The position numbers and the translations under genes are program-made. A stretch of DNA of 64,000 nt from Acholeplasma laidlawii_A (lineage in GTDB: Bacteria; Bacillota_I; Bacilli_A; Acholeplasmatales; Acholeplasmataceae): NCBI RefSeq assembly GCF_030166555.2, contig NZ_CP126461.2; one strand, written 5' to 3'. Of this stretch, positions 18,365 through 27,077 are shown one piece after another. A model generated the notes under the pieces. It searched no databases. It saw only the letters and a list, made by a program, of their open reading frames with translations, and was not told where the DNA came from. Every line of letters begins with the position of its first letter. The first letter of the stretch is position 1.

Positions 18365-19042
18365 ATGAGTAAAAAAATAAAAAAAGAAAAAAGAATTCAA
18401 ACAATTGGTGAAGAAGTAGCAAATAGTGTATCACATGGTTTGATGACTGTATTTGGTATCGTAGGTCTAATTATGATGCTTATCAAATCTACTGATGAAT
18501 TTCAAGTAGCGAGTGCCATAATATTTGGAATCTCTATGATTATACTTTACTTAAGTTCAACCATGTATCACGCTTTATCATTTACAGGTGCTAAATCTTT
18601 ATTTAAAAGATTTGATCATATTGGCATTTATATGCTTATAGGTGGAACGTTTGCACCAATATTCTTACTTTTACCAGCTTTTAGAGTACCGATATTTGGT
18701 ATGGAAGGTTGGATAACATTAGGTTTATTACTCTGTATACTACAATGGGTATTAATTATTACAGGTATGGTATTTAAATCCATTTGGGTTTACAAATTTC
18801 AAACCATGCACATTGTTATTTTCTTGTTACTTGGCTGGAGTGGTTTATACTTCATGATTGACCTTTATAAATATAGTCCATCAACTATGTGGCTCATTTT
18901 ATTAGGTGGTCTAAGTTATTCGATAGGTGTTATATTTTATAAACAATCTGATAAGCTGTATTTTCACTTTATCTGGCACCTATTTGTAGGTTTGGGTACA
19001 ATCCTACAATTTATGGCAATTTATAACTATTTAATTATTTAA
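18365..19042 (+). CDS. Hemolysin III / PAQR-family membrane protein
   Basis: A 225-residue protein with seven predicted membrane segments. It has the PAQR signatures EEVANSVSHGL near the N terminus, SSTMYHAL with the conserved Ser and His, FDHIGIYMLIGGTFAP, and a final HFIWHLFVGLG. Those His/Asp residues form a zinc site in the family. Despite the name, a lytic role is unproven. It follows trmL after 7 bases. Confidence 0.9.
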   Translation: MSKKIKKEKRIQTIGEEVANSVSHGLMTVFGIVGLIMMLIKSTDEFQVASAIIFGISMIILYLSSTMYHALSFTGAKSLFKRFDHIGIYMLIGGTFAPIFLLLPAFRVPIFGMEGWITLGLLLCILQWVLIITGMVFKSIWVYKFQTMHIVIFLLLGWSGLYFMIDLYKYSPSTMWLILLGGLSYSIGVIFYKQSDKLYFHFIWHLFVGLGTILQFMAIYNYLII

Positions 19043-19116
19043 AAACTAAAATTATGTTAATACTTGAATATTTGTTCATGTTGAGTTAAAATCAAATAAG
19101 ATAGGAAGGTAATATT

Positions 19117-20298
19117 ATGAAAATTTTATCGGTTAACGCTGGAAGTTCCAGTTTAAAGTTCCAATTATTACAAATGCCAGAAGAATTTGAAATTGCATCT
19201 GGTTTGGTTGAAAGAATTGGTAATAAAAATGCAGAATTTAAGATTAAGTTTAACGGATCATCTAAAACTCAAAGTGATTTAATGGTTTTAGATCACTCAG
19301 TAGCTGTTGATTTAGTTATCAAAGGTTTACTAGAAAATAAGGTGATTGCTTCTCTAGATGAAATTCAAGGCGTTGGACACCGTGTTGTTCAAGGTGGAGA
19401 ATTATTTAAAGAATCTGTAGTGATTGATGATGATGTAGTTATCAAAATTGCATCCTTAAATGACTTGGCACCACTTCATAATCCAGCAAACATTATTGGT
19501 ATTAACGCTTTTAGAAAAGCTATACCAAATGTAATTCATGTTGCAGTGTTTGATACAACATTCCATCAAACAATGCCAGAAGAAAGCTTCTTATATGGCA
19601 CACCATATGAGTGGTATACAAAACACGGTGTTAGAAAATATGGTTTCCACGGTACATCACACCAATACGTATCTGAACTTGCACATGCACGTTTAGGTAA
19701 GGCGCATTCAAAAATTATTGTGGCTCATATTGGTAATGGTGCATCCATTACAGCAATTAGAGATGGTAAGAGTATTGACACATCCATGGGTTTAACACCA
19801 CTTGAAGGCTTCCCAATGGGAACACGTAGTGGTAATGTAGACCCAGCAATCTTCCAATTAATGCAACAAAAAGAAGGTTATTCATTAGAAAAAACTTTAA
19901 ATGAGTTAAATAAAAATAGTGGATATCTAGGTATTTCAGGGGTTTCACATGACTCTCGAGATATTATTGCTGCAGCAGAAGGCGGAAACAAACGTGCTCA
20001 GTTAGCACTTGATATTCAAGCTAAACGTATCGTTGATTACATCGCATCCTACTATGTTTTATTAGGTGGATTAGATGCTTTAGTATTTACTGCAGGTATT
20101 GGAGAAAATGCTAGAGAAGTTAGAAAACTTATTTGTGACAGACTTGGTGTGTTAGGCATCAAATTAGATGATAATAAGAATAATTCAAGAGGCGATAAAG
20201 AGATTTCTAGTGACGATTCAAATGTAAAAATTTGGGTTATTCCTACAAATGAAGAAGTTATGATCGCTCGTGATGTTTTAAGATTACAAAATAAATAG
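19117..20298 (+). CDS. ackA: Acetate kinase
   Basis: Converts acetyl phosphate and ADP to acetate and ATP, the last ATP-yielding step of acetyl-CoA overflow. The 393-residue product starts MKILSVNAGSSSLKFQL and carries the family motifs GVGHRVVQGG, the catalytic Asp region AVFDTTFH, YGFHGTSH, HIGNGASI and FTAGIGENA. AGGAAGG lies 8 bases before the ATG. No pta gene is adjacent. Confidence 0.96.
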   Translation: MKILSVNAGSSSLKFQLLQMPEEFEIASGLVERIGNKNAEFKIKFNGSSKTQSDLMVLDHSVAVDLVIKGLLENKVIASLDEIQGVGHRVVQGGELFKESVVIDDDVVIKIASLNDLAPLHNPANIIGINAFRKAIPNVIHVAVFDTTFHQTMPEESFLYGTPYEWYTKHGVRKYGFHGTSHQYVSELAHARLGKAHSKIIVAHIGNGASITAIRDGKSIDTSMGLTPLEGFPMGTRSGNVDPAIFQLMQQKEGYSLEKTLNELNKNSGYLGISGVSHDSRDIIAAAEGGNKRAQLALDIQAKRIVDYIASYYVLLGGLDALVFTAGIGENAREVRKLICDRLGVLGIKLDDNKNNSRGDKEISSDDSNVKIWVIPTNEEVMIARDVLRLQNK

Positions 20299-20313
20299 TA
20301 GGATTTTTAGTTT

Positions 20314-20350
20314 AAAAGCTCTGATAAAGTCTTTTTATTGGGGCTTTTAT
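20314..20350 (+). terminator. Weak terminator after ackA
   Basis: AAAAGCTC (20314-20321) pairs with GGGCTTTT (20341-20348) across a long loop. The 3' arm itself supplies the T run. Confidence 0.5.
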
Positions 20351-20393
20351 ATTTAATTAGAGAGTTTCTATAAATGGAAAAATATAAAGTGTA

Positions 20394-20422
20394 TTGACTA
20401 GTAAAATATAAAATGATATAAT
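20394..20422 (+). promoter_or_regulatory. Promoter of the liv operon
   Basis: TTGACT (20394-20399), a 17-base spacer and a perfect TATAAT (20417-20422). Transcription should start near 20429, giving a 5' leader of about 175 bases before livH that contains an operator and a cre-like site. Confidence 0.85.
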
Positions 20423-20435
20423 CAAAATTGTAAGG

Positions 20436-20449
20436 TGAATATATGTTCA
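20436..20449. promoter_or_regulatory. Probable TetR operator at the liv promoter
   Basis: TGAATATATGTTCA, within the perfect palindrome 20435-20450. Read on the other strand it is TGAACATATATTCA, which differs at only one or two positions from the sites at the TetR gene (26841) and the thiolase promoter (27027). It lies at the expected transcript start, where a repressor would block polymerase. Confidence 0.7.
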
Positions 20450-20524
20450 CATTCTCAAATAGATTATGTACAGATTATTCGTTATCTAGTTTTTAAGTTT
20501 CAAAACTATTTTTTTTCTAACGAA

Positions 20525-20540
20525 AAGTAAGCGTTTTCTA
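20525..20540 (+). promoter_or_regulatory. cre-like site in the liv leader
   Basis: AAGTAAGCGTTTTCTA matches the catabolite-responsive element consensus WTGNNARCGNWWWCAW at 14 of 16 positions. A second such site lies upstream of the thiolase promoter. No CcpA gene is visible here, so the role is inferred. Confidence 0.4.
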
Positions 20541-20603
20541 AATAAAATTACGCAACCAATATTTTAGAAAAATAGATCAAAACTAAGTCTACAGGAGGAC
20601 ATT

Positions 20604-21527
20604 ATGCAAATAGTAGTTGACATATTAAATTCAATTCTATTTGATGCAGCGATCTTATCGCTCGTCACAATGGGTATTGTATTAATATTTAGAACTTCAA
20701 TCACAACAAACTTTGCACAAGGTACGATTGCAACATTCTCTGCATATACAGTTACAGCGATTGTTGATCTCGTAATTCGTGCTTACTTTCCAAATATGCC
20801 AATGGCACTAATTTTAATTCTTTCTATGATCATTGGTATTATTACTGCATCTTTAATTGGTTTATTTATTGATGTTGTATTAATCAGACATTCAAGATTC
20901 ACAAACCCTATTGCAAAACAAATGATAACCATGGGTGTTATCATGCTTTTGACTGGGTTACAAACTGTTATATTCACTCAGTTAGGTATGGAAACAAGAA
21001 CGCCACAATTCTTCACTGATAGTTTAGGAACTCATAAAATCATTTCTTATGTTCTCACTATCATTGTAATTGGCACAATCTTTGTTATGCTTAAGTTTAC
21101 TAAATGGGGAATTGGTGTTAGAGCAACAGCATCTAATGAGAAAGTTGCAAGTATGATGGGTGTTAATACAAAGAGAATTACTTTAACATCATGGGCAATT
21201 GCCAGTGCATTAGGTGCATTAGCAGCTGCACTTTATGCGCCAACAATCTTTACACTGTCACCAAACATGATGGTAGGTATGCAAGTTAATGGATTCTTGG
21301 CAGCTGTATTAGGTGGATTTACATCATTTGGTGGTCCAATTGTTGCCGCAGTATTAATGACTTCTGCAAGAGTTATTGCTACTAAATTATTATTTGGTGT
21401 TCCAGTAGTTATCTTAGGATCACAAATTGATGTTTGGGTACCAGCATTTGTTTATCTAGTATTATTTATCGTAATTCTATTTAAGCCTTTAGGTTTATTT
21501 GGCAAGAAAATAGTGAAGAAGGTATAG
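20604..21527 (+). CDS. livH: ABC transporter permease, LivH-like
   Basis: First permease of a HAAT-family (branched-chain amino acid type) importer. The 307-residue product has eight or so membrane segments and the family pattern: MGIVLIFRTSITTNFAQGTI near the N terminus, GIGVRATASNEKVASMMGVN in the ATPase-contact loop, and ALGALAAALYAP. A strong ribosome site (AGGAGGAC) precedes the start. Genes for the second permease, both ATPases and the binding protein follow in order. Confidence 0.9.
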   Translation: MQIVVDILNSILFDAAILSLVTMGIVLIFRTSITTNFAQGTIATFSAYTVTAIVDLVIRAYFPNMPMALILILSMIIGIITASLIGLFIDVVLIRHSRFTNPIAKQMITMGVIMLLTGLQTVIFTQLGMETRTPQFFTDSLGTHKIISYVLTIIVIGTIFVMLKFTKWGIGVRATASNEKVASMMGVNTKRITLTSWAIASALGALAAALYAPTIFTLSPNMMVGMQVNGFLAAVLGGFTSFGGPIVAAVLMTSARVIATKLLFGVPVVILGSQIDVWVPAFVYLVLFIVILFKPLGLFGKKIVKKV

Positions 21528-21529
21528 AA

Positions 21530-22609
21530 ATGAAAGACAACCTGATTAAATTACGCAAAAATATGGCTTCATATATTAGCCTTTCAAATTTACCTAAAAT
21601 ATTATTATTTATGTTCTTAATGTTGGTAGTACCTCTACTATTAGGTTTTCCAGCATCTACATTAACATTCTTAACTAAATTTATGGTGTTATCTATTGTT
21701 GGATTAGGATTTTCAATTTTACTTGGTTACACAGGTTTAGCATCTCTAGGAACTGCAGGATTTATCGCAATCGGTACATATACATTAGGCTTTATGCAAA
21801 ATCAAATGAATGCAAGTTTATTTGTCATAATCATAGTAGGTATTGCATTAGCTTTACTATTAGGTGCGATTGTTGGTGTGATCTCGTTACGTATTGAAGG
21901 TATGTACCTGGCAATTATTACACTTGGTTTATCTGAGATTATTATTGAGTTTTTAAGAAATGCAATTTCAATAACTAACGGTAATGGTGGTTTACAATTA
22001 CAAGGATTTAGTATCTTTGGTATCAGCCACTCAACTGTTAACTTAGAATACATACAAGTCTTCTATATTTTCATTATTGTAGTCTTAGGTATCTTCATGT
22101 TACTTTACTCAAATATCGTTACATCTCAAACAGGTCGTGCGATGCTTGCAGTTAAAAATAATACAAGTGCTGCACAAGCTATGGGAATTTCAATCCTAAA
22201 ATATAGATTATTAGCATTCATCTTATCTACAATTACAGCTTTAGTTGGTGGTATCTTATATGTAGCAATTGATGCTTACACAGAACCAAATCTTTGGACA
22301 CTTGCTATCTCATTAAACATTTTAGCTGCTATTATCTTAGGAGGATCTAAATCTATGTGGGGTGTTTTAATTGGTATGTTCATCATCTTTGGTTTAAGAG
22401 ATGTAGTATTAGTTCGAGTACCATTCTTTGCTAAAAATGGAAATGCAATATTCTTCTTTACTGGAATTATTGTCATATTAATTATTATGTTTTACCCACA
22501 AGGTCTAATTAAATTACTTGAAAAACAGTGGTTTAAATTTAAGAACTACATAAAAAACAAGATGAATAAGAAGGGAGTTTTAGAACGTGAAAATGTCAAA
22601 AAAGATTAA
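21530..22609 (+). CDS. livM: ABC transporter permease, LivM-like
   Basis: Second permease, 359 residues with about nine membrane segments. It shows the LivM patterns GLGFSILLGYTGLASLGTAG, IEGMYLAIITLGLSEI and GRAMLAVKNNTSAAQAMGIS, the last being the coupling loop to the ATPases. The C terminus is a basic cytoplasmic tail. It starts 2 bases after livH and overlaps livG by 23 bases. Confidence 0.9.
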   Translation: MKDNLIKLRKNMASYISLSNLPKILLFMFLMLVVPLLLGFPASTLTFLTKFMVLSIVGLGFSILLGYTGLASLGTAGFIAIGTYTLGFMQNQMNASLFVIIIVGIALALLLGAIVGVISLRIEGMYLAIITLGLSEIIIEFLRNAISITNGNGGLQLQGFSIFGISHSTVNLEYIQVFYIFIIVVLGIFMLLYSNIVTSQTGRAMLAVKNNTSAAQAMGISILKYRLLAFILSTITALVGGILYVAIDAYTEPNLWTLAISLNILAAIILGGSKSMWGVLIGMFIIFGLRDVVLVRVPFFAKNGNAIFFFTGIIVILIIMFYPQGLIKLLEKQWFKFKNYIKNKMNKKGVLERENVKKD

Positions 22610-23570
22610 TCAGATAAAACTCAGTTGGCTTATTCAAAGAAAAAAGGCATTAAATCTAAAAATTGATTACTATAAGATGCAAGATAAAGTTGATAGAGTA
22701 TCTAGTCTACAACTTAAACTTGATCACATCAATAACTCGATTGGAAAGATAGTACAACTTCAGGATAATCAAAATAGTTATTCAATTGATGAAGGTGTGA
22801 TACTAGATATTCAAAATCTAACCATGAAGTTTGGTGGTTTAACAGCCGTAGATGATTTAAGTTTCAAAGTTAAAAAAGGTGAGATATTTGGGCTTATTGG
22901 ACCAAACGGAGCTGGTAAGACTACAATATTTAACTGTATAACACAGTTTTATAAGACACCTCATGGTCGTACTTTGTTTGTTAACAATGAAAATGAGTTA
23001 GTCAATTTAAGTGGGATTGCTGTTCATAACGTCATTAAAGAAGGTGTTGTGAGAACATTCCAAAATATTGAACTTATTTGGGAACTATCTATCTTAGAAA
23101 ACCTACTAATTGCTGGACACACATTGTATACTTCAAATTTCTTTGATCACTTATTTAGAACACCTAAATATCGTAGAGAAGATAAAGTGATACGCGCAAA
23201 AGCAATGCATATTCTTAAAGAGTTAAATCTAGAAGCGTATACTCATGTTTATCCTTTAGGATTACCTTATGGAATTTTAAAATTAGTTGAACTTGCTCGT
23301 ACATTAATGACAAACCCATCACTTATCATCTTAGATGAACCTGCTGCGGGTTTAAATGAACAGGAAACTGAAAAATTAGCACAAACCATTAAGAAGATAC
23401 AACAAGATTTTAATGCAACAATATTCTTAGTTGAACACGATATGGGGTTTGTGATGAATTTATGTAATACAATTTGTGCAATATCCTTTGGTAAAATGCT
23501 TGCCATAGGTACACCTGAAGAAATTAAGAAGCATCCTAAAGTTCAAGAAGCATATTTGGGTGGTGAATAA
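22587..23570 (+). CDS. livG: ABC transporter ATPase, LivG-like, with N-terminal extension
   Basis: Nucleotide-binding subunit of 327 residues. Walker A is GPNGAGKTT, the signature region is replaced by a LivG-type PYGILKLVELART, Walker B is LIILDEPAAGL, and the switch is VEHDM. Unlike typical LivG (about 255 residues) it has about 70 extra residues before the ATPase fold, charged and helical, probably coiled-coil. GTG start with AAGGGAG 9 bases upstream. Overlaps livM by 23 and its end abuts livF. Confidence 0.88.
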   Translation: MKMSKKINQIKLSWLIQRKKALNLKIDYYKMQDKVDRVSSLQLKLDHINNSIGKIVQLQDNQNSYSIDEGVILDIQNLTMKFGGLTAVDDLSFKVKKGEIFGLIGPNGAGKTTIFNCITQFYKTPHGRTLFVNNENELVNLSGIAVHNVIKEGVVRTFQNIELIWELSILENLLIAGHTLYTSNFFDHLFRTPKYRREDKVIRAKAMHILKELNLEAYTHVYPLGLPYGILKLVELARTLMTNPSLIILDEPAAGLNEQETEKLAQTIKKIQQDFNATIFLVEHDMGFVMNLCNTICAISFGKMLAIGTPEEIKKHPKVQEAYLGGE

Positions 23571-23571
23571 C

Positions 23572-24276
23572 ATGAATATTATTGAAATTAAAGATCTTGT
23601 AATTGATTACGGTATTGTCAGAGCTGTTAAGGGTGTTAACCTAAATGTTAAAAAAGGAACAATTGTTGCACTACTTGGTGCTAATGGTGCGGGTAAAACC
23701 TCACTCATTAGATCAGTTTCTGGGGCAACCAAAGTAAAATCGGGTGAAATATTATTTAATGGTCAAGATATTAAAAATATCGATCCTTATAAAATCGCTG
23801 GAATGGGTGTTAAACAATCACCTGAAGGTAGAATGATTCTAAATGGTCTTACTGTTGAAGAAAATCTACTAGTAGGTGCCTACACAGTACCTAAAAAAAG
23901 AATTCCAGAGTTACTACAAAGTGTATATACTTATTTTCCTAGACTTCAAGAAAGAAGAAAGCAACAAGCATCTACCTTATCAGGTGGTGAGCAACAAATG
24001 CTTTCAATTGGTAGAGCACTTATGGGAGAACCTGAAGTATTGCTACTAGATGAACCATCTTTAGGTCTTGCACCACTCATTGTTAAAGATATATTTGAAA
24101 TTATTATTAAAATTCGTGATGCTGGTAAAACAATTCTAATTGTTGAACAAAACGCATTACAAACACTTAAAATTGCAGATTATGCATATATTCTTGAATT
24201 AGGTAAGATCGTTAGTGAAGGTAAAGGTCAAGACCTAGTAAAAGATGAATCGCTAATCAATGCATATTTAGGTTAA
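23572..24276 (+). CDS. livF: ABC transporter ATPase, LivF-like
   Basis: Second nucleotide-binding subunit, 234 residues from ATG 23572; an in-frame GTG at 23560 would overlap livG. Walker A is GANGAGKTS, signature TLSGGEQQML, Walker B VLLLDEPSLGL, switch VEQNA, all typical of LivF. It starts 1 base after the livG stop, with GGTGG upstream as ribosome site. A small GC-rich hairpin (AGCC-GTC-GGCT near 24300) lies before the binding-protein gene and may stabilise or attenuate the message. Confidence 0.9.
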   Translation: MNIIEIKDLVIDYGIVRAVKGVNLNVKKGTIVALLGANGAGKTSLIRSVSGATKVKSGEILFNGQDIKNIDPYKIAGMGVKQSPEGRMILNGLTVEENLLVGAYTVPKKRIPELLQSVYTYFPRLQERRKQQASTLSGGEQQMLSIGRALMGEPEVLLLDEPSLGLAPLIVKDIFEIIIKIRDAGKTILIVEQNALQTLKIADYAYILELGKIVSEGKGQDLVKDESLINAYLG

Positions 24277-24331
24277 GCATTAAATAAGGGTATTTAAAAA
24301 GCCGTCGGCTATAAAAAAAAGGAGAAGTAAA

Positions 24332-26083
24332 ATGAAAAAAATATTAGGTTTATTTTTACTAGGTCTTTCAGCTTTAGTACTTGTAGCATGTACTGAAACG
24401 AAAGTTGAAATCGCTAGATTATCAGTAACGCCACCTACTAAAGTAGAATACGAAGTTGGTGAAGCGTTTGATGCAACTGGTATGGTTGTAAAAGCAATCT
24501 ATACAGATGGAACTGACAAAACTTTAACAAGTTCAGAATATGCACTTTCTGGTTTTAGTTCAGCAACTCCAGGTTTAGTAACTGTGACAGTAACTTACAA
24601 TGAAGTTACTGAAAAGTTTGGTGTAGCAATCTTCGATAAAGAAGCACCTGAAACAGCATTATCAATTCGTATTTTAAGTGCACCAGATCAACAATTCTAT
24701 AACGTATCTGAAGAATTTGATGCAACTGGACTTGAAGTAGAAGTTACATACTCAACAGGTAGAAAAGAAGTCTTAGATGCCAGCGAATATGAATTATCAG
24801 GATTCAAACAAGGTGTTATTGGTAAATATGACGTTGTTGTTACATTTGGTGAATTACAAGCATCATTTGTTACACAAGTTAGAGCTACTACTGTACAAGG
24901 TGTAACTGACACAGCAATTAAAGTTGGTAACACTGCTGCGATTACTGGTACTTATTCATTCATTGGTATTCCATTTGTTGCTGGTATGAAATCTGCTTTC
25001 GAAGTGGTTAATGAAGCTGGTGGTATTGATGGAAGATTAATCGAATACGTAAACAGAGATGATGGTTTTGATGCAAACGTTGGTATTACTAATACAGGTA
25101 AATTAATCAATGAAGATAAAGTATTTGCATTAGTTGGTCACTTTGGTACAGGTACTGTTGCTGCAACAATCCCTACAATTAGAGAAGTTGGTATTCCAAT
25201 GGTTTACGCTGCTACAGGTGTTAACAACTTATACTTTGAAAGAAGTCCATTAGATCCAGTTATGCCAGTTCAACCAATCTACTTAACAGATGGTAGAATC
25301 ATGACTGCTAGAGCATTAAAAGAAGCTGTTTATGGTCCGAATAAAGATCAAAAATTAGGCGCTAATGATAAAGTTGGTGTTCTATACTCAGCAGCTTTAG
25401 ATGGTACATCAATTAAAGAAGGCGTTGAAATTGAAGCTAAGACTCATGGCGTTAATGGAAACTTCATCTACCAAGTATTTGATCCAACAAATACTGCACA
25501 ATTAACAACTACAATTCAAAGTTTCAAAACTGCTGGTGTGAAGTCAATTATTGTTGCTGCTAACCAAGCGGGTTTCAAATCAGTAATTGGTACAATGCAA
25601 GCTGAACAATTAAACGTTCCTACATTCACATCTTATGTAAATGCTGATGCAACAGCTGTTGATGCAAATACAACTTATACATTTGATATTTATACAAATG
25701 CTTGGGTAGACATTCTTTCTGAAGAAGGTCAAGCTTCAGCAGGCGTATTCGTTCAAGCAATGATGGGTGCTTCATTCTTAACAGAAGCTGAAAGAACTGC
25801 TTATGCAGGTAACTCATTTGCAATCGCTGGCTATATTGCTGCAATTAACTTTATCGATGGTCTAAAACGTGTTGAAGCAAATGAACAAGATTTAACTTGG
25901 GAAACATTTATTAAAGCTATGGAAGAAGGTCCACTTGATATTCCAATGGGTGGTACTGTAGATTTTTCTGGTGGTAAACGCTGGGGTATCGCTTCTATGT
26001 CATTATTAAAATACAACTCAACTACCAAGGCTTTTGATTTGGTTGAAGGAATTGAAACTTTAGAAACAATTCAAAATAAGTAA
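24332..26083 (+). CDS. Substrate-binding lipoprotein of the liv transporter with two Ig-like domains
   Basis: Solute-binding component, 583 residues. The lipobox LVAC places the lipid-modified Cys at residue 20. Two repeated bacterial Ig-like (Big_3-type) domains follow, at about 30-100 and 110-182, each with the pattern EFDATG-x-V-V-x-x-Y-T/S-x-G. The periplasmic-binding-protein fold (Peripla_BP_6, LivJ type) spans about 190-580. In a wall-less cell the Ig domains could act as a spacer from the membrane. Ligand may be an amino acid, amide or another small acid. A strong terminator follows. Confidence 0.88.
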   Translation: MKKILGLFLLGLSALVLVACTETKVEIARLSVTPPTKVEYEVGEAFDATGMVVKAIYTDGTDKTLTSSEYALSGFSSATPGLVTVTVTYNEVTEKFGVAIFDKEAPETALSIRILSAPDQQFYNVSEEFDATGLEVEVTYSTGRKEVLDASEYELSGFKQGVIGKYDVVVTFGELQASFVTQVRATTVQGVTDTAIKVGNTAAITGTYSFIGIPFVAGMKSAFEVVNEAGGIDGRLIEYVNRDDGFDANVGITNTGKLINEDKVFALVGHFGTGTVAATIPTIREVGIPMVYAATGVNNLYFERSPLDPVMPVQPIYLTDGRIMTARALKEAVYGPNKDQKLGANDKVGVLYSAALDGTSIKEGVEIEAKTHGVNGNFIYQVFDPTNTAQLTTTIQSFKTAGVKSIIVAANQAGFKSVIGTMQAEQLNVPTFTSYVNADATAVDANTTYTFDIYTNAWVDILSEEGQASAGVFVQAMMGASFLTEAERTAYAGNSFAIAGYIAAINFIDGLKRVEANEQDLTWETFIKAMEEGPLDIPMGGTVDFSGGKRWGIASMSLLKYNSTTKAFDLVEGIETLETIQNK

Positions 26084-26106
26084 AATCTTCTAAAAAGACG
26101 ATTAAA

Positions 26107-26142
26107 AAAGAGAAATTCAATATTTTGGATTTCTCTTTCTTT
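26107..26142. terminator. Bidirectional terminator between liv operon and TetR gene
   Basis: AAAGAGAAAT (26107-26116) pairs with ATTTCTCTTT (26129-26138), with T-rich DNA on the right and A-rich DNA on the left. It serves both convergent genes. Confidence 0.8.
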
Positions 26143-26158
26143 ATCGTAAATAATTAAA

Positions 26159-26779
26159 TTATTGATGTGTTCTATTGGTAAACATACCATGTTTTAGAAA
26201 ATAGATAACTTGATCAACTATTCTCTCAATTTCTGCTTCAGAAACTTTATCTTTGAATAATATTTGCAACCCGATAAAATTAGATATACCCATAAGCATA
26301 AAGGCAAGTGTCTCTAAATCAATGTTTGAATCCACCTCATGGGAATCAACTGCAGATTGAAGATTCTTCATATACACTTTAGCAAAATTTGTGTAATAGG
26401 ACTGGAATAGATCATGATCTACAAACATAGATTCCCAAATGATTCTATAACTTAGTGGATCTTGTCTGGAAAAATTAATGAATGTTTTTAGACCCACACG
26501 TTCTTTTTCCTCCCTAGTCGGTAAGTCTTTAATCGCAATCTGAATCATTTTACGAATTTGCTTAGAATAGTCATTTAATAGATAGTCATAAACTGCTCTT
26601 TTGTCATCAAAATAAATATAGAAAGTTCCAATAGCAACCTTTGCCTCAGAAATAATTTCATTGGTAGAAGTAGCTAAGAAGCCTTTCTCGGCAAAGAGTT
26701 TACGAGATACCTTTAATATACGATAAAAAGATTTATAACCTGTTTGTGTCTTAGGTAATCTTATAGAATTTGATGTCAT
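26159..26779 (-). CDS. TetR-family transcriptional regulator
   Basis: A 206-residue regulator with an N-terminal TetR helix-turn-helix (SRKLFAEKGFLATSTNEIISEAKVAIGTFYIYFDDK) and a helical ligand-binding domain. The second half resembles FadR/YsiA-type regulators of acyl-CoA genes in length and pattern. I use ATG 26779 because AGGAG lies 7 bases upstream; GTG 26785 is too close. Its operator overlaps its own -10 box (TATAAT on the - strand, 26854-26859), so it is probably autoregulated and also controls both flanking operons. Confidence 0.88.
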   Translation of the reverse strand: MTSNSIRLPKTQTGYKSFYRILKVSRKLFAEKGFLATSTNEIISEAKVAIGTFYIYFDDKRAVYDYLLNDYSKQIRKMIQIAIKDLPTREEKERVGLKTFINFSRQDPLSYRIIWESMFVDHDLFQSYYTNFAKVYMKNLQSAVDSHEVDSNIDLETLAFMLMGISNFIGLQILFKDKVSEAEIERIVDQVIYFLKHGMFTNRTHQ

Positions 26780-26840
26780 ACACACGCTCCTGTTAAGTGA
26801 TTAAATTTTGTCATTAAATAGAAATGGTTTCACCAAAATG

Positions 26841-26854
26841 TGAACATAGATTCA
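26841..26854. promoter_or_regulatory. Probable TetR operator at its own promoter
   Basis: TGAACATAGATTCA overlaps the - strand -10 box by a few bases. It shares the TGAACA-N-A-N-ATTCA pattern with 20436 and 27027. Confidence 0.7.
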
Positions 26855-26970
26855 TTATACACTATTTATATTTTTTTCACATAAAAAATAACATTTATCA
26901 TCAGTTTTAGATAGTAATACGCTTCGATAATACAAAAACTATTGTTTGCGAATATAAAATAACTAAAAAA

Positions 26971-26986
26971 TATAAAGCGTTTTCAT
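26971..26986 (+). promoter_or_regulatory. cre-like site upstream of the thiolase promoter
   Basis: TATAAAGCGTTTTCAT matches the cre consensus at 14 of 16 positions and ends 6 bases before the -35 box. It shares AAGCGTTTTC with the site at 20525. Confidence 0.4.
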
Positions 26987-26992
26987 TTTGTG

Positions 26993-27021
26993 TTGACATA
27001 GTTATAAAAAAGTGATAAAAT
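26993..27021 (+). promoter_or_regulatory. Promoter of the thiolase operon
   Basis: Perfect TTGACA (26993-26998), 17-base spacer, TAAAAT (27016-27021) with an upstream TGA that gives an extended -10. Transcript start is expected near 27028, inside the operator. Confidence 0.85.
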
Positions 27022-27026
27022 TAATA

Positions 27027-27040
27027 TGAACAAACATTCA
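27027..27040. promoter_or_regulatory. Probable TetR operator at the thiolase promoter
   Basis: TGAACAAACATTCA sits within longer arms AATATGAA/TTCATATT (27024-27043 approximately). It covers the expected start of transcription, so binding should repress the operon. Confidence 0.75.
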
Positions 27041-27077
27041 TATTTCAAATATACTGTATAAGAAAAGAGGAAATGTT

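Noticed and set aside
20443..20496. Possible 17-codon leader peptide before livH (ATG with AAGGTG upstream)
   Set aside because: The ATG lies inside the palindromic operator, the peptide is not rich in branched-chain residues (two Leu only), and no attenuator hairpin follows. It is more likely a by-product of the operator sequence.
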